A stretch of DNA of 64,000 nt from Prolixibacteraceae bacterium. GTDB lineage: Bacteria > Bacteroidota > Bacteroidia > Bacteroidales > Prolixibacteraceae. The notes below the pieces were generated by a model that was not told where the DNA came from, did no database searches, and saw only the letters and a list, made by a program, of their open reading frames with translations. Positions 53,166-61,126 of this stretch are shown in pieces. Both the position numbers and the translations under genes were made by a program. The stretch covers positions 105,044 to 169,043 of the forward strand of contig JAIBEZ010000098.1 in the NCBI GenBank assembly GCA_019459485.1. Direction: 5' to 3'. The first letter of the stretch is position 1, and every line of letters starts with the position of its first letter.

Positions 53166-55355
53166 TCAAATCAATTTTGCAAGATCAATAAACCTTTGTC
53201 GTTGTTCTTCAGTTAATTTGTAGTTTTGAAAATCTTCTCTTGCTCGTCTTAACCAGCCATAAAGAAACTTCTCATCTCCCCGTGCAAAAGGTATGCGCCG
53301 ATTTTCAAGTAAGAAACATTTGAATTTGTTGTAGTTCAAATTCCATTCATAAGTGCTTTTATCTATATCATAACTACTGTATTGTATTTTAACTCTCTTG
53401 ATTTCAATCTGCTGTTCATTGTTTATTTGTGTAACACCATTAATTATCAAACGCCACCAGCGATTGAGTGATTCTTCGTTTTTATCTTGGGAAGAAGAAA
53501 ATGGAAAATGATCGTGTTCGACAATAAATTTTTCTAAATCGAATAAGCGTTGTGAAAATGATTTTCTTTGTGTTTCTTCTTGCTCTGCTTCTTCATATTC
53601 AGGAGGATACTCTTTGATAGTTAAACCAAATAAATTGTCTTTTAAGAAAGAAAAACGCTTTTGCGTATCAATAAGCATACTTGCTCTTATGCTTGCAAAA
53701 TTAGTTTCGGGAAAATATTGTAATACATAGTCCGTAATATCGTCCGCAGTTTGAGGCAATTCATGTTCAGATAAGAACCCAATTATGGCATCCCGAATAG
53801 TACCTGTTTTGATATGCTCCCATTCCTTGAGTGTGTAAACACTTTTTCTATTTCTGTATGATATACCTTCATGTTTTTGCAGATAAGGTCTTAATTGTGC
53901 TGCTTCTGTATATTTATGTTCCGGTAAAATATTTTTGAATTCTTCAAAAATTTCATCTAAGTGCATAGGTTTTCCGCTTTGCTGTAATATCTCATATATC
54001 ACATCTATCGGTTTTCTTTCTTTGTTTGCCTGTATTTTTATACGTCCATCAATATCATCTGAATATAAATGAAATTCGTAGAGTAAAATATCTCTTACTA
54101 TACTTATGAGATTGTCAGTTTTATTATAGTCATATTTTATCCAACATTGAGAATTTGCAATATATTCTTCAATGTCTAGCAAATAATCGTTCTCATTCTC
54201 CATTAAGACATTACTAAATTCATTTCTCATTTTTTCAAAATCGAAAATGTCGGAATATTCTTTTTTTACAAGAAAGGTAGTATCCCAAATCCTAAACCTC
54301 TGAGATATATCAATGCCACCAAAAAGAGAGTACTTATCCCGAAAAATGAATGCAATAATGTGTAAAACAAACTCAACTGAGAAATTGCATTTTTCCTCTT
54401 TCAAGCAATTTTGTATTTCATACGATTCCTGACAAATAATATCCATCTCTTTGAAAGTATCTAAGAAATATGTCCAGTCGTCTTTGTTTTGAAGTATCCC
54501 TTCATTTCTATTGTAATAACTTTTGTTATCAATTAATGCTATGGGTACTCTTAATGTAGTATGGAATAATTTTTTACGAATTTGTCTAATACGCTCACGT
54601 GACAGGTTGTGCTTTTGTGCTATTTCTTCTAATGAAAGCATTTCCCAACATTGAAAAACATGAAAGGAATCTATTAAGATTTCAAATTCTTTAGATTTAT
54701 TATAGTTGATATACTGCTCTAAAATATAAAACATTGGAAAATGTCCAGTCTTCTCTATAAAATTAGCTGAAAATTCATTTTTGCACAGAAACCCATATTT
54801 GGTAATTGTTTCCAATCTGAGATTTTGTATCGGTGAATCTTCGATGTATTTTATTTCTTCAATGAATGCTATAAATTTTGTTCTTAACTCAATAATTTCA
54901 TTTACCGATTTTCTTCCTATATTTTTTATCTTAAACAGTTCGTTTGTATGGCATTTTAGATAAATTCTGATAAATTCATCTGCGGAAAATTTACTCAAGC
55001 CATTCTGCGTCCTTACAGAGCAACCGCCAAGTAATTCTGAAAATTTATTTTGTATTAAAACCTTTTGTGATACGTTTAATGATTTTTCTTCTTGTTCTCC
55101 GATTGTATTTGATTGATAAGTTGGAAAATCTATTATTTGAGAATTAAAATTTTTGCATAGATTTTCTAACTCCTCACAAGTCAATTTTCCGGCATTTCTT
55201 ATTGTTCGAAATGATTCTCCTTGTTCAAAGTATGAAATAATATCATATAGAGATTCAAACTCTGCATTATGACAGCAGTTAGCCGTGCGGACAGAAATTA
55301 GGTTTGTATTTAGTAAATACTCTATTGTATTATATTTCAAATCTTCTCTTAGCAT
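53166..55355 (-). CDS. Multi-HTH protein with alphaCTD-like, sigma-4-like and HARE-HTH-like parts
   Basis: 729 residues, no named family recognised. Two helix-hairpin-helix units resembling the RNA polymerase alpha C-terminal domain lie at about 8-70 (LISVRTANCCHNAEFESLYD, IRNAGKLTCEELENL) and 131-161 (LFKIKNIGRKSVNEIIELR). A sigma-70 region-4-like HTH follows at 240-262 (LSLEEIAQKHNLSRERIRQI). About 448-510 resembles a HARE-HTH (KPMHLDEIFEEFKNILP), with a second similar winged helix after it. The last 130 residues contain two helicase-associated-like repeats (FLYGWLRRAREDFQNYKL). It overlaps dndE by 7 bp. It may regulate the operon in place of DndB or read modified DNA. Visibly AT-rich compared with the core genes. 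Confidence 0.6.
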   Translation of the reverse strand: MLREDLKYNTIEYLLNTNLISVRTANCCHNAEFESLYDIISYFEQGESFRTIRNAGKLTCEELENLCKNFNSQIIDFPTYQSNTIGEQEEKSLNVSQKVLIQNKFSELLGGCSVRTQNGLSKFSADEFIRIYLKCHTNELFKIKNIGRKSVNEIIELRTKFIAFIEEIKYIEDSPIQNLRLETITKYGFLCKNEFSANFIEKTGHFPMFYILEQYINYNKSKEFEILIDSFHVFQCWEMLSLEEIAQKHNLSRERIRQIRKKLFHTTLRVPIALIDNKSYYNRNEGILQNKDDWTYFLDTFKEMDIICQESYEIQNCLKEEKCNFSVEFVLHIIAFIFRDKYSLFGGIDISQRFRIWDTTFLVKKEYSDIFDFEKMRNEFSNVLMENENDYLLDIEEYIANSQCWIKYDYNKTDNLISIVRDILLYEFHLYSDDIDGRIKIQANKERKPIDVIYEILQQSGKPMHLDEIFEEFKNILPEHKYTEAAQLRPYLQKHEGISYRNRKSVYTLKEWEHIKTGTIRDAIIGFLSEHELPQTADDITDYVLQYFPETNFASIRASMLIDTQKRFSFLKDNLFGLTIKEYPPEYEEAEQEETQRKSFSQRLFDLEKFIVEHDHFPFSSSQDKNEESLNRWWRLIINGVTQINNEQQIEIKRVKIQYSSYDIDKSTYEWNLNYNKFKCFLLENRRIPFARGDEKFLYGWLRRAREDFQNYKLTEEQRQRFIDLAKLI

Positions 55356-55747
55356 ATCTCAGTTAATCCGTTATGTATTTTATCAAATAAATAATCGTAA
55401 CCTACTAAATTCGGATTGTCCATAATATCGTCATAAATAAGTTGTAACCCATGGTCAAGGTGCATTTTGAAGTAACGAGGTAAATCTTTGTCGTTCTCAT
55501 TTATCTGATAGTACGTACAAATCATTGCTAAATATATTGGGTAGTAATTCCCGAAAAGAACACTTTTACTATATTCTTTACCTCCTGAATCTTTGACATC
55601 GGTGGATTCAAACTTTATCCCTGATTGTAACGAATAACCAATGGCAATTCTAGCAATTACATTTTCTGCTCCCAAATTAAATTTGCGTGTTAACTCAATA
55701 ACTATTTCCCTGTTTCTACTACTAGTTCTTATCTGCGTAAATATCAT
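55349..55747 (-). CDS. dndE: DNA sulfur modification protein DndE
   Basis: 132 residues. The N-terminus IRTSSRNREIVIELTRKFNL (7-26) and ENVIARIAIGYSLQSG are the DndE hallmark; the C-terminal half (HLDHGLQLIYDD) also fits. DndE binds DNA, with a preference for nicked duplex, within the phosphorothioation complex. The gene starts 2 bp after dndD and overlaps the following gene by 7 bp, so it is translated from the same message. Confidence 0.92.
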   Translation of the reverse strand: MIFTQIRTSSRNREIVIELTRKFNLGAENVIARIAIGYSLQSGIKFESTDVKDSGGKEYSKSVLFGNYYPIYLAMICTYYQINENDKDLPRYFKMHLDHGLQLIYDDIMDNPNLVGYDYLFDKIHNGLTEIC

Positions 55748-55749
55748 TC

Positions 55750-57873
55750 CTATTCCTTCATTAAATTGTTTATATCAACCTCTTGAATAAATGAATATGT
55801 ATTTTCATTTTTCAAAATAAATGCAGAATTTACAAATGGCTTCATTATTTCTAATTCATTTTTTGTCAATTCTTTATGCAGTATCGGAAATAAAATAACC
55901 TGCTTTGAGACAGTAGGGTAAAATTCCGTAATAATTTTGGTTGCGTGGGTCTTATCAAATTTTTGCAAAGGGCTATCAATAAATACCGGAAACTGTATAC
56001 CCGATTCTTCTACAAGAGCCTTGAGAAGCGAGGTTGCATAAAGTTGCTGTTCACCCTTGGAAAGAGATTCCTTTTTGATAATATTTCCATCATTTGCATA
56101 AAGGTCAATGTCGATTATATCTTCAAAAATTAAAACCTCAACTTTGCTGATAAAATTAGATTTGTGCATTAGCTTATTCATTGTGCCTTTTATACGTCTT
56201 TCCAATGAGAATTTTTTTTCGTTTTTCAAAGAAACAAGAAATGTATTTAGCTCTTTAATAAGTTGTTCTGCAACTTTATCTTTCAATGTATCGCTGTCAT
56301 CAAGACTAACCTTTTTGCTTAACTCTGAAATTTGACGGCTTACAACAGCTAATTCTTTATTCATTCCGCCACGCATTTCGTGGTGTTGACGTATTTGTGC
56401 TTCTAAGTCTGCAATTGTTTTCTCTATTTCGTTTTTAGTTTTACGAAGGTCCTGAATGATAGAATCACTCTCGTTACTTTGCATATTTGAAACTTTGCGG
56501 ACGGCATTGTTAAGAATCTGCTTGTTTTTACGATAATCATCTGTCAGGTGCTCAAATTCAATTTTGTAAGTGGTTGTGATATTGTTATAAACAGATACAA
56601 ATTCATCAAATATTTCTTTACTGACATTCATCAAAGGAACACCACCAGATGACTGATTTTGATATTTGGAAACAATCTTTTGAATAGAATTATCCAACTC
56701 ATTCTTATTCTTAACGGTTATTGATAGTTGCTCGATAGCTTTCAATAAATCTTTCGAGATATTTTGAAGTAGAAGATTCTGGTTCTGTATCTCATTCTGA
56801 GATTGCAGAGAATTAAAATCATTTTCTATTTGATTTTTTGCTTGCTGTAATAAATTTCCTGAAATAGCAAAAGGAGCATATTCGAGAAAGGTTTTGAGCC
56901 TTTGTTTATATTCTTCATCTCGTTTTTTTGTTGTTGCAACAACATCTTCCTGTCGTTTCAGTTCTACGATAGTCATTCCGTTTCCCTCACGCATAAGTTG
57001 CATTTGCAATTTCTCGTTATCCTTGCGAAGGGATAAAAGTTTATCATCAAGATAAGCAGTTTCCTTTTCTTTTTCGGTAATGTTTTCATAAAAAGATTTT
57101 TGCTTGTAAAGCAAAGAAGTCAATTTATTTCGGCTCTCAATATCATCAGATTTTCGGCGGAAACGCAAACGTAAATTTTCGAGATTTCTCTTTAAATCTT
57201 CGTATTTTTTAACCCCCAGAACTTCATTGTAAGCTGAACATAGTTTTCGTTTCTCATCTATTGTATTTGTTTCGGCAAGCAATACTATTTTCTCAGAATC
57301 AAAAAAGAAAAAACGAGCAATATCTTTATTTAAAACGAAATCATTAATAAAAATTTCATGTCCGATTTCGGAGGTAAGCTCATTTTTTATTCCGTCAATA
57401 AGAATTTCAACATTTTCTTCATCACGTATTATGTCATAGGAACGAGTGATTTTTAATGAGCGGCAAGGAATAGAAGGAATGAAGATTTCTGAAAATTCTA
57501 ATGAAACAGCATATTGAGACCACTGCTTTATATATTCATTATCAATGGAATATCCTTGTTTTTTTATAGTGGCCAATAAACTATGAGAAACTTCAATGTT
57601 GAGCTTTTGCTTGCAAAATTCATTTAGATTATTTATTTGCATTTGATTGTAACCACCACCAGCATTTTGAATTTCTTTACGGTAAGACTCTTCAATATCT
57701 ACCATTAGACGACCATACATGCACCAAAGAAGCGAATGTAAAAAAGTAGATTTTCCAAAGCCATTCTCGCCAGAAATCAAAAATAGATTTTTATCATTTT
57801 CATTTGAAAAAGATATTTTATTTATTCCCTTATAAAGGCGGTAGTTCTTTAATTCTATAGTCTTTATAATCAT
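55750..57873 (-). CDS. dndD: DNA sulfur modification protein DndD (SMC-like ATPase)
   Basis: 707 residues. Walker A GENGFGKST (35-43) follows a conserved KNYRLYKG strand. The central 190-560 region is long coiled-coil. The C-terminal half has the ABC signature SLSKGEQQLYATSLL (603-617) and Walker B FPVFIDSPLQKFD (about 628-640). DndD hydrolyses ATP and probably opens or nicks DNA for sulfur insertion by DndC. It overlaps dndC by 4 bp and precedes dndE by 2 bp. Confidence 0.95.
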   Translation of the reverse strand: MIIKTIELKNYRLYKGINKISFSNENDKNLFLISGENGFGKSTFLHSLLWCMYGRLMVDIEESYRKEIQNAGGGYNQMQINNLNEFCKQKLNIEVSHSLLATIKKQGYSIDNEYIKQWSQYAVSLEFSEIFIPSIPCRSLKITRSYDIIRDEENVEILIDGIKNELTSEIGHEIFINDFVLNKDIARFFFFDSEKIVLLAETNTIDEKRKLCSAYNEVLGVKKYEDLKRNLENLRLRFRRKSDDIESRNKLTSLLYKQKSFYENITEKEKETAYLDDKLLSLRKDNEKLQMQLMREGNGMTIVELKRQEDVVATTKKRDEEYKQRLKTFLEYAPFAISGNLLQQAKNQIENDFNSLQSQNEIQNQNLLLQNISKDLLKAIEQLSITVKNKNELDNSIQKIVSKYQNQSSGGVPLMNVSKEIFDEFVSVYNNITTTYKIEFEHLTDDYRKNKQILNNAVRKVSNMQSNESDSIIQDLRKTKNEIEKTIADLEAQIRQHHEMRGGMNKELAVVSRQISELSKKVSLDDSDTLKDKVAEQLIKELNTFLVSLKNEKKFSLERRIKGTMNKLMHKSNFISKVEVLIFEDIIDIDLYANDGNIIKKESLSKGEQQLYATSLLKALVEESGIQFPVFIDSPLQKFDKTHATKIITEFYPTVSKQVILFPILHKELTKNELEIMKPFVNSAFILKNENTYSFIQEVDINNLMKE

Positions 57874-59204
57874 ACCATCTCCTTTATAAATGTATCTAAT
57901 CTTGCTTCAAGATCGTTTTGAAGTCCATACTTTTTCATTAACAGTATTTTATTTTTTTGCAACGCAAGTAACTCCTGAATAAGTGAATAATGAGCTGAAT
58001 TATTGCAAGCTTTTTCAAGCAGTAATCTTTCTTGTAACCCTATTTTGTCATTTGGAATATCGTATCCATAAACTTCATTATAAATGTCATTCACAGTTGA
58101 TTTGAAATATCCATCACGATACCAAATCACTTGAATTGCAACTAATTCTTGGCTGTTGATAAGGTCAATACTTGATCTGTAATTCTGAGTTTCCTTTTGA
58201 ATAGTGAGTAATTCTTTTAATAACTGCATTCGATAATCAATTGTGTAGTTACCCATATTGTGCCCTGTCTCATCAACGGCAATCTGACCATTTCTTCGAG
58301 TTGCATATCTATATTCCGAAATATTCCTATTGATAACTAACCTATTCCGAAAATCAAGAAGTGGACGCATCCATTCAGTTCCATTTTTTATTAATGCTGT
58401 CATAGATTTGTCTTCTTTTACAACAGTACATACCCAGCATCCAAAACGACTCTGACCACATGATTTATGAGATTCATCAGTTACAACTGTTGGACACTCA
58501 TAATCATCTGAATTTGCATCCAGATATATTTTAAATAGAATTTGATTATTAAATCCCCACGGAGAAGGTATTGCATTTATGATATACCAAACCTCTTCTA
58601 ACATTAATTCCTTGATTGGGGCATAAGTGTACGTGTTCGGGTTTAAAGGGTGCTTGGAGAGCCTGTGACCTTTTATGTCGTGTTTTTTTATTGACTTTGC
58701 TCGCTGTTGACTTTCTGCAATTCGTGTCCCTATTAAAACAATTGCTTCCCCATCAGCAGCAACCTGATCTACAATAAATTGTGAAGTGGGTTTGATTTTC
58801 ATCTTCTCTGTACAGAAACGAAAAGAATTATTAGGGACAGGATAACCCTTACCAATTACACAACTCCAAAATGTATCTTCTAATTTTGGGGTTGTCGTTT
58901 TTACAACAATTGGCAGATCTTGCTCTTTAGCTGCTTTTTGGATAGTACTTAGAACAGTTTGTACATACTCTTCAATTACAGGATTTTCAACCATTGTATC
59001 ATTACAAACGACATATATAGGGCGTTTGTATTTGAAATTTAAGTTGTTATCTCTAATCTTCTGTAGGGCTAACCAAACTAATGTTAGTAAAACAGTAGAA
59101 TCCTTCCCTCCACTAAATCCAATTATCCAAGAGCGATTATATCGGTCATCTTCTAAGTATTGATCGATTAATTCATCTATTATTAGGTCTGTTCTTTTTG
59201 ACAT
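57870..59204 (-). CDS. dndC: DNA sulfur modification protein DndC (PAPS reductase-like)
   Basis: 444 residues. The PP-loop SGGKDS (31-36) binds ATP. Four Cys that hold the Fe-S cluster are Cys131 (FRFCTEKMKIKP), Cys249 (SCGQSR), Cys256 and Cys259 (FGCWVCTVV). DndC activates the DNA backbone and inserts sulfur delivered by a cysteine desulfurase. No dndA is encoded here, so a housekeeping IscS must supply sulfur. It lies 19 bp after abiEii, with no terminator or promoter seen in the gap, and overlaps dndD by 4 bp. Confidence 0.96.
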   Translation of the reverse strand: MSKRTDLIIDELIDQYLEDDRYNRSWIIGFSGGKDSTVLLTLVWLALQKIRDNNLNFKYKRPIYVVCNDTMVENPVIEEYVQTVLSTIQKAAKEQDLPIVVKTTTPKLEDTFWSCVIGKGYPVPNNSFRFCTEKMKIKPTSQFIVDQVAADGEAIVLIGTRIAESQQRAKSIKKHDIKGHRLSKHPLNPNTYTYAPIKELMLEEVWYIINAIPSPWGFNNQILFKIYLDANSDDYECPTVVTDESHKSCGQSRFGCWVCTVVKEDKSMTALIKNGTEWMRPLLDFRNRLVINRNISEYRYATRRNGQIAVDETGHNMGNYTIDYRMQLLKELLTIQKETQNYRSSIDLINSQELVAIQVIWYRDGYFKSTVNDIYNEVYGYDIPNDKIGLQERLLLEKACNNSAHYSLIQELLALQKNKILLMKKYGLQNDLEARLDTFIKEMV

Positions 59205-59223
59205 ACGATTTTAATTTGTAAGT

Positions 59224-60315
59224 TCAATCTAAATTTTCATAAGTGTGCGTATTGTATATTTCCCCAATCTCATTCCAATAAAAGAATGCTTCAATATTTG
59301 ACTTTTTGAGCTTGTTAAGTTTAGTATTCAATGGCTCTTTAATAACAGCATCACGCAAAGGCTCAATATTTTGAGGGTCGAAATGTACTGCCGTTGTAAT
59401 TTTATTGGCAATTAAAACAGAAAGATATGCCGCTTTAGAGGCATTGGTAATGGCACTGTCGATATTGTATTTCTCACTATGAATAAAGCTTTGTATTCTT
59501 TTTGTTCCTGTTTGAAGTAGTTTGAAGGTGTCGGGTTCTAACTGACCTTTCAAACATATACAAAGTGAGGTTTGAAATATATCATCAAGTACCTGAGCAA
59601 TATTTTCAGGGTCAAGATTTCTGTATTGCAATTCAACGGTGGCAAACTTTCTGAATGTCTCCGCAACTATTATTACATCGTCAGTTACATCAAAAAGAGA
59701 AGCGACATCAAAAAGTTGCTTTATAATTTCCATTGAACAATCTTTTTCTCCTTTGAAATAAGGAATGCCCGTAGTGTTTGGAGCAAAAGCTGTAAGTTTA
59801 TCTCCCAGCATATCGGCTTTACCTGGAACATTTACCAGCACCGGCTCACCTTCCAGTTTCAAGAAACGACTTTGGATAGGCAATTGCTCTACTTCATGAT
59901 AATGAATATCTTCAAACAGCACATCAAGAAGAATACATTCCGTTTCGGTATTCGTAACGTAAGTTACCTGATAAAAGAATTTAGCATGTGTTTTCGGAAT
60001 ATTGTGCGGTGTAACCCGTTCCACTAATTTCACATCGCCAAAGCCGTATTCCTGAGCATGTTTCTGTAGAAATCCTTCAATGTTTGTGCCGAGGGGACAA
60101 ATTATATCAATGTCAATGGAAAGTCGTTTTGCACTATCCATGTGAAGCATTAAGGCCGTGCCTCCCTTAAATACAAAAGGGCAACCCGATAGCACCAGCG
60201 ATTCGAGTAATGAAAAAGCCCTTATCGACTTCTCAATAAGTGCTATATCCGGAAATTTATTCTCGGCAGCTACCTGTTTCATCCATTCTATTGTCCGACT
60301 ATCGGGATGAATCAT
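59224..60315 (-). CDS. AbiEii/AbiGii-family nucleotidyltransferase toxin
   Basis: 363 residues. The nucleotidyltransferase signature is FVFKGGTALMLHMDSAKRLS (48-67) followed by IDIDIICP (67-74), giving the GG and DxD residues of the DNA polymerase beta-like fold; the helical C-terminal part is typical. AbiEii transfers nucleotides to tRNA acceptor ends in characterised homologues and causes abortive infection. It overlaps the antitoxin gene by 4 bp (ATGA) and is followed directly by dndC, an uncommon neighbour. Confidence 0.9.
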   Translation of the reverse strand: MIHPDSRTIEWMKQVAAENKFPDIALIEKSIRAFSLLESLVLSGCPFVFKGGTALMLHMDSAKRLSIDIDIICPLGTNIEGFLQKHAQEYGFGDVKLVERVTPHNIPKTHAKFFYQVTYVTNTETECILLDVLFEDIHYHEVEQLPIQSRFLKLEGEPVLVNVPGKADMLGDKLTAFAPNTTGIPYFKGEKDCSMEIIKQLFDVASLFDVTDDVIIVAETFRKFATVELQYRNLDPENIAQVLDDIFQTSLCICLKGQLEPDTFKLLQTGTKRIQSFIHSEKYNIDSAITNASKAAYLSVLIANKITTAVHFDPQNIEPLRDAVIKEPLNTKLNKLKKSNIEAFFYWNEIGEIYNTHTYENLD

Positions 60316-61034
60316 AATTTATTGGCATTTAATAGTTGTTCAACTTCTTCTTTTCTACCCCTTCTAGTGGCATATCGCAAGAGCTTATTCTTATTTATGC
60401 TGTGTCGTTCAAAAATCGTTGCATAAACATAGTTGATCTCCGAACCCTGTAAAAAATAAAACTCTACATCCCCAACAATATCTACCAGAATTTTTTCTAT
60501 TGTCGGGGTGTTTATCCCTTCCACCAATTGTAATGGCGATTCAGATATTAAAGGACGAATGATAATTGCATCGTTGGTACTTATGTATCGTTCAAAGTCG
60601 GTGAGCGAAGGCATCAGAAAAACACGTTTGTTGTTATCGGTGTTTAAAAGATTAAAAACCGATTCAGCTACCTCGCGTTCAACATCAACAAACAAAAGAT
60701 TCAGATTGGGAATGTGGTGCATGTATGGCATTAAGGTTGAGGCCGACCATAAGCAATAATCAACAAATGGAAACTGAGTTTTTATTTGCTGATTTATCTG
60801 TCTCATTTCTTCGGAACATACAACCGAAAAATCCTTTCTTGCATCATCGGGTAATTTATAAATACCTCTCTCAATGCGAACTAATTGCCCCGATTTTAAA
60901 AGGCGGTTCAGTTGTTCGGAAAGAGTTCCGGGTGAGCCAATTTGATGTTCACTCTTTAAGTTGGCTATTAATTCTTTGCGGGTGAACACCTTATTAGTAA
61001 ACGCGAAATTTAATATGTCGTTCGTTGTTACCAT
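60312..61034 (-). CDS. AbiEi-type antitoxin/regulator
   Basis: 240 residues from the ATG giving MVTTNDILNFAFTNKVFTRK. A longer frame begins 60 bp upstream, but its start lies upstream of the promoter and inside the operator, so it is rejected. The N-terminal winged helix (about 4-62: FTRKELIANL, LSEQLNRLLKSGQLVRIERG) binds DNA, and the rest resembles the AbiEi C-terminal domain that suppresses the toxin without direct contact (type IV). It is the first gene of what looks like a seven-gene operon. Confidence 0.85.
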   Translation of the reverse strand: MVTTNDILNFAFTNKVFTRKELIANLKSEHQIGSPGTLSEQLNRLLKSGQLVRIERGIYKLPDDARKDFSVVCSEEMRQINQQIKTQFPFVDYCLWSASTLMPYMHHIPNLNLLFVDVEREVAESVFNLLNTDNNKRVFLMPSLTDFERYISTNDAIIIRPLISESPLQLVEGINTPTIEKILVDIVGDVEFYFLQGSEINYVYATIFERHSINKNKLLRYATRRGRKEEVEQLLNANKL

Positions 61035-61051
61035 ATAACATAGTGTGAGGG

Positions 61052-61095
61052 TAAATCTATCACTAATTTGGCAATAAGCAAACATTATTGCCAAA
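61052..61095 (-). promoter_or_regulatory. Promoter and operator of the AbiE-Dnd operon
   Basis: On the minus strand TTTG (61079-61082) lies 19 bp before TAGATTTA (61052-61059, one mismatch from TAnnTTTG). A perfect inverted repeat TTTGGCAATAA (61067-61077) / TTATTGCCAAA (61085-61095) with a 7-bp spacer straddles the -33 element, so a bound repressor would block polymerase. AbiEi proteins autorepress at inverted repeats of this kind. Confidence 0.75.
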
Positions 61096-61126
61096 AATGT
61101 GATAAAAAATTTATGAGGGTTTGATA

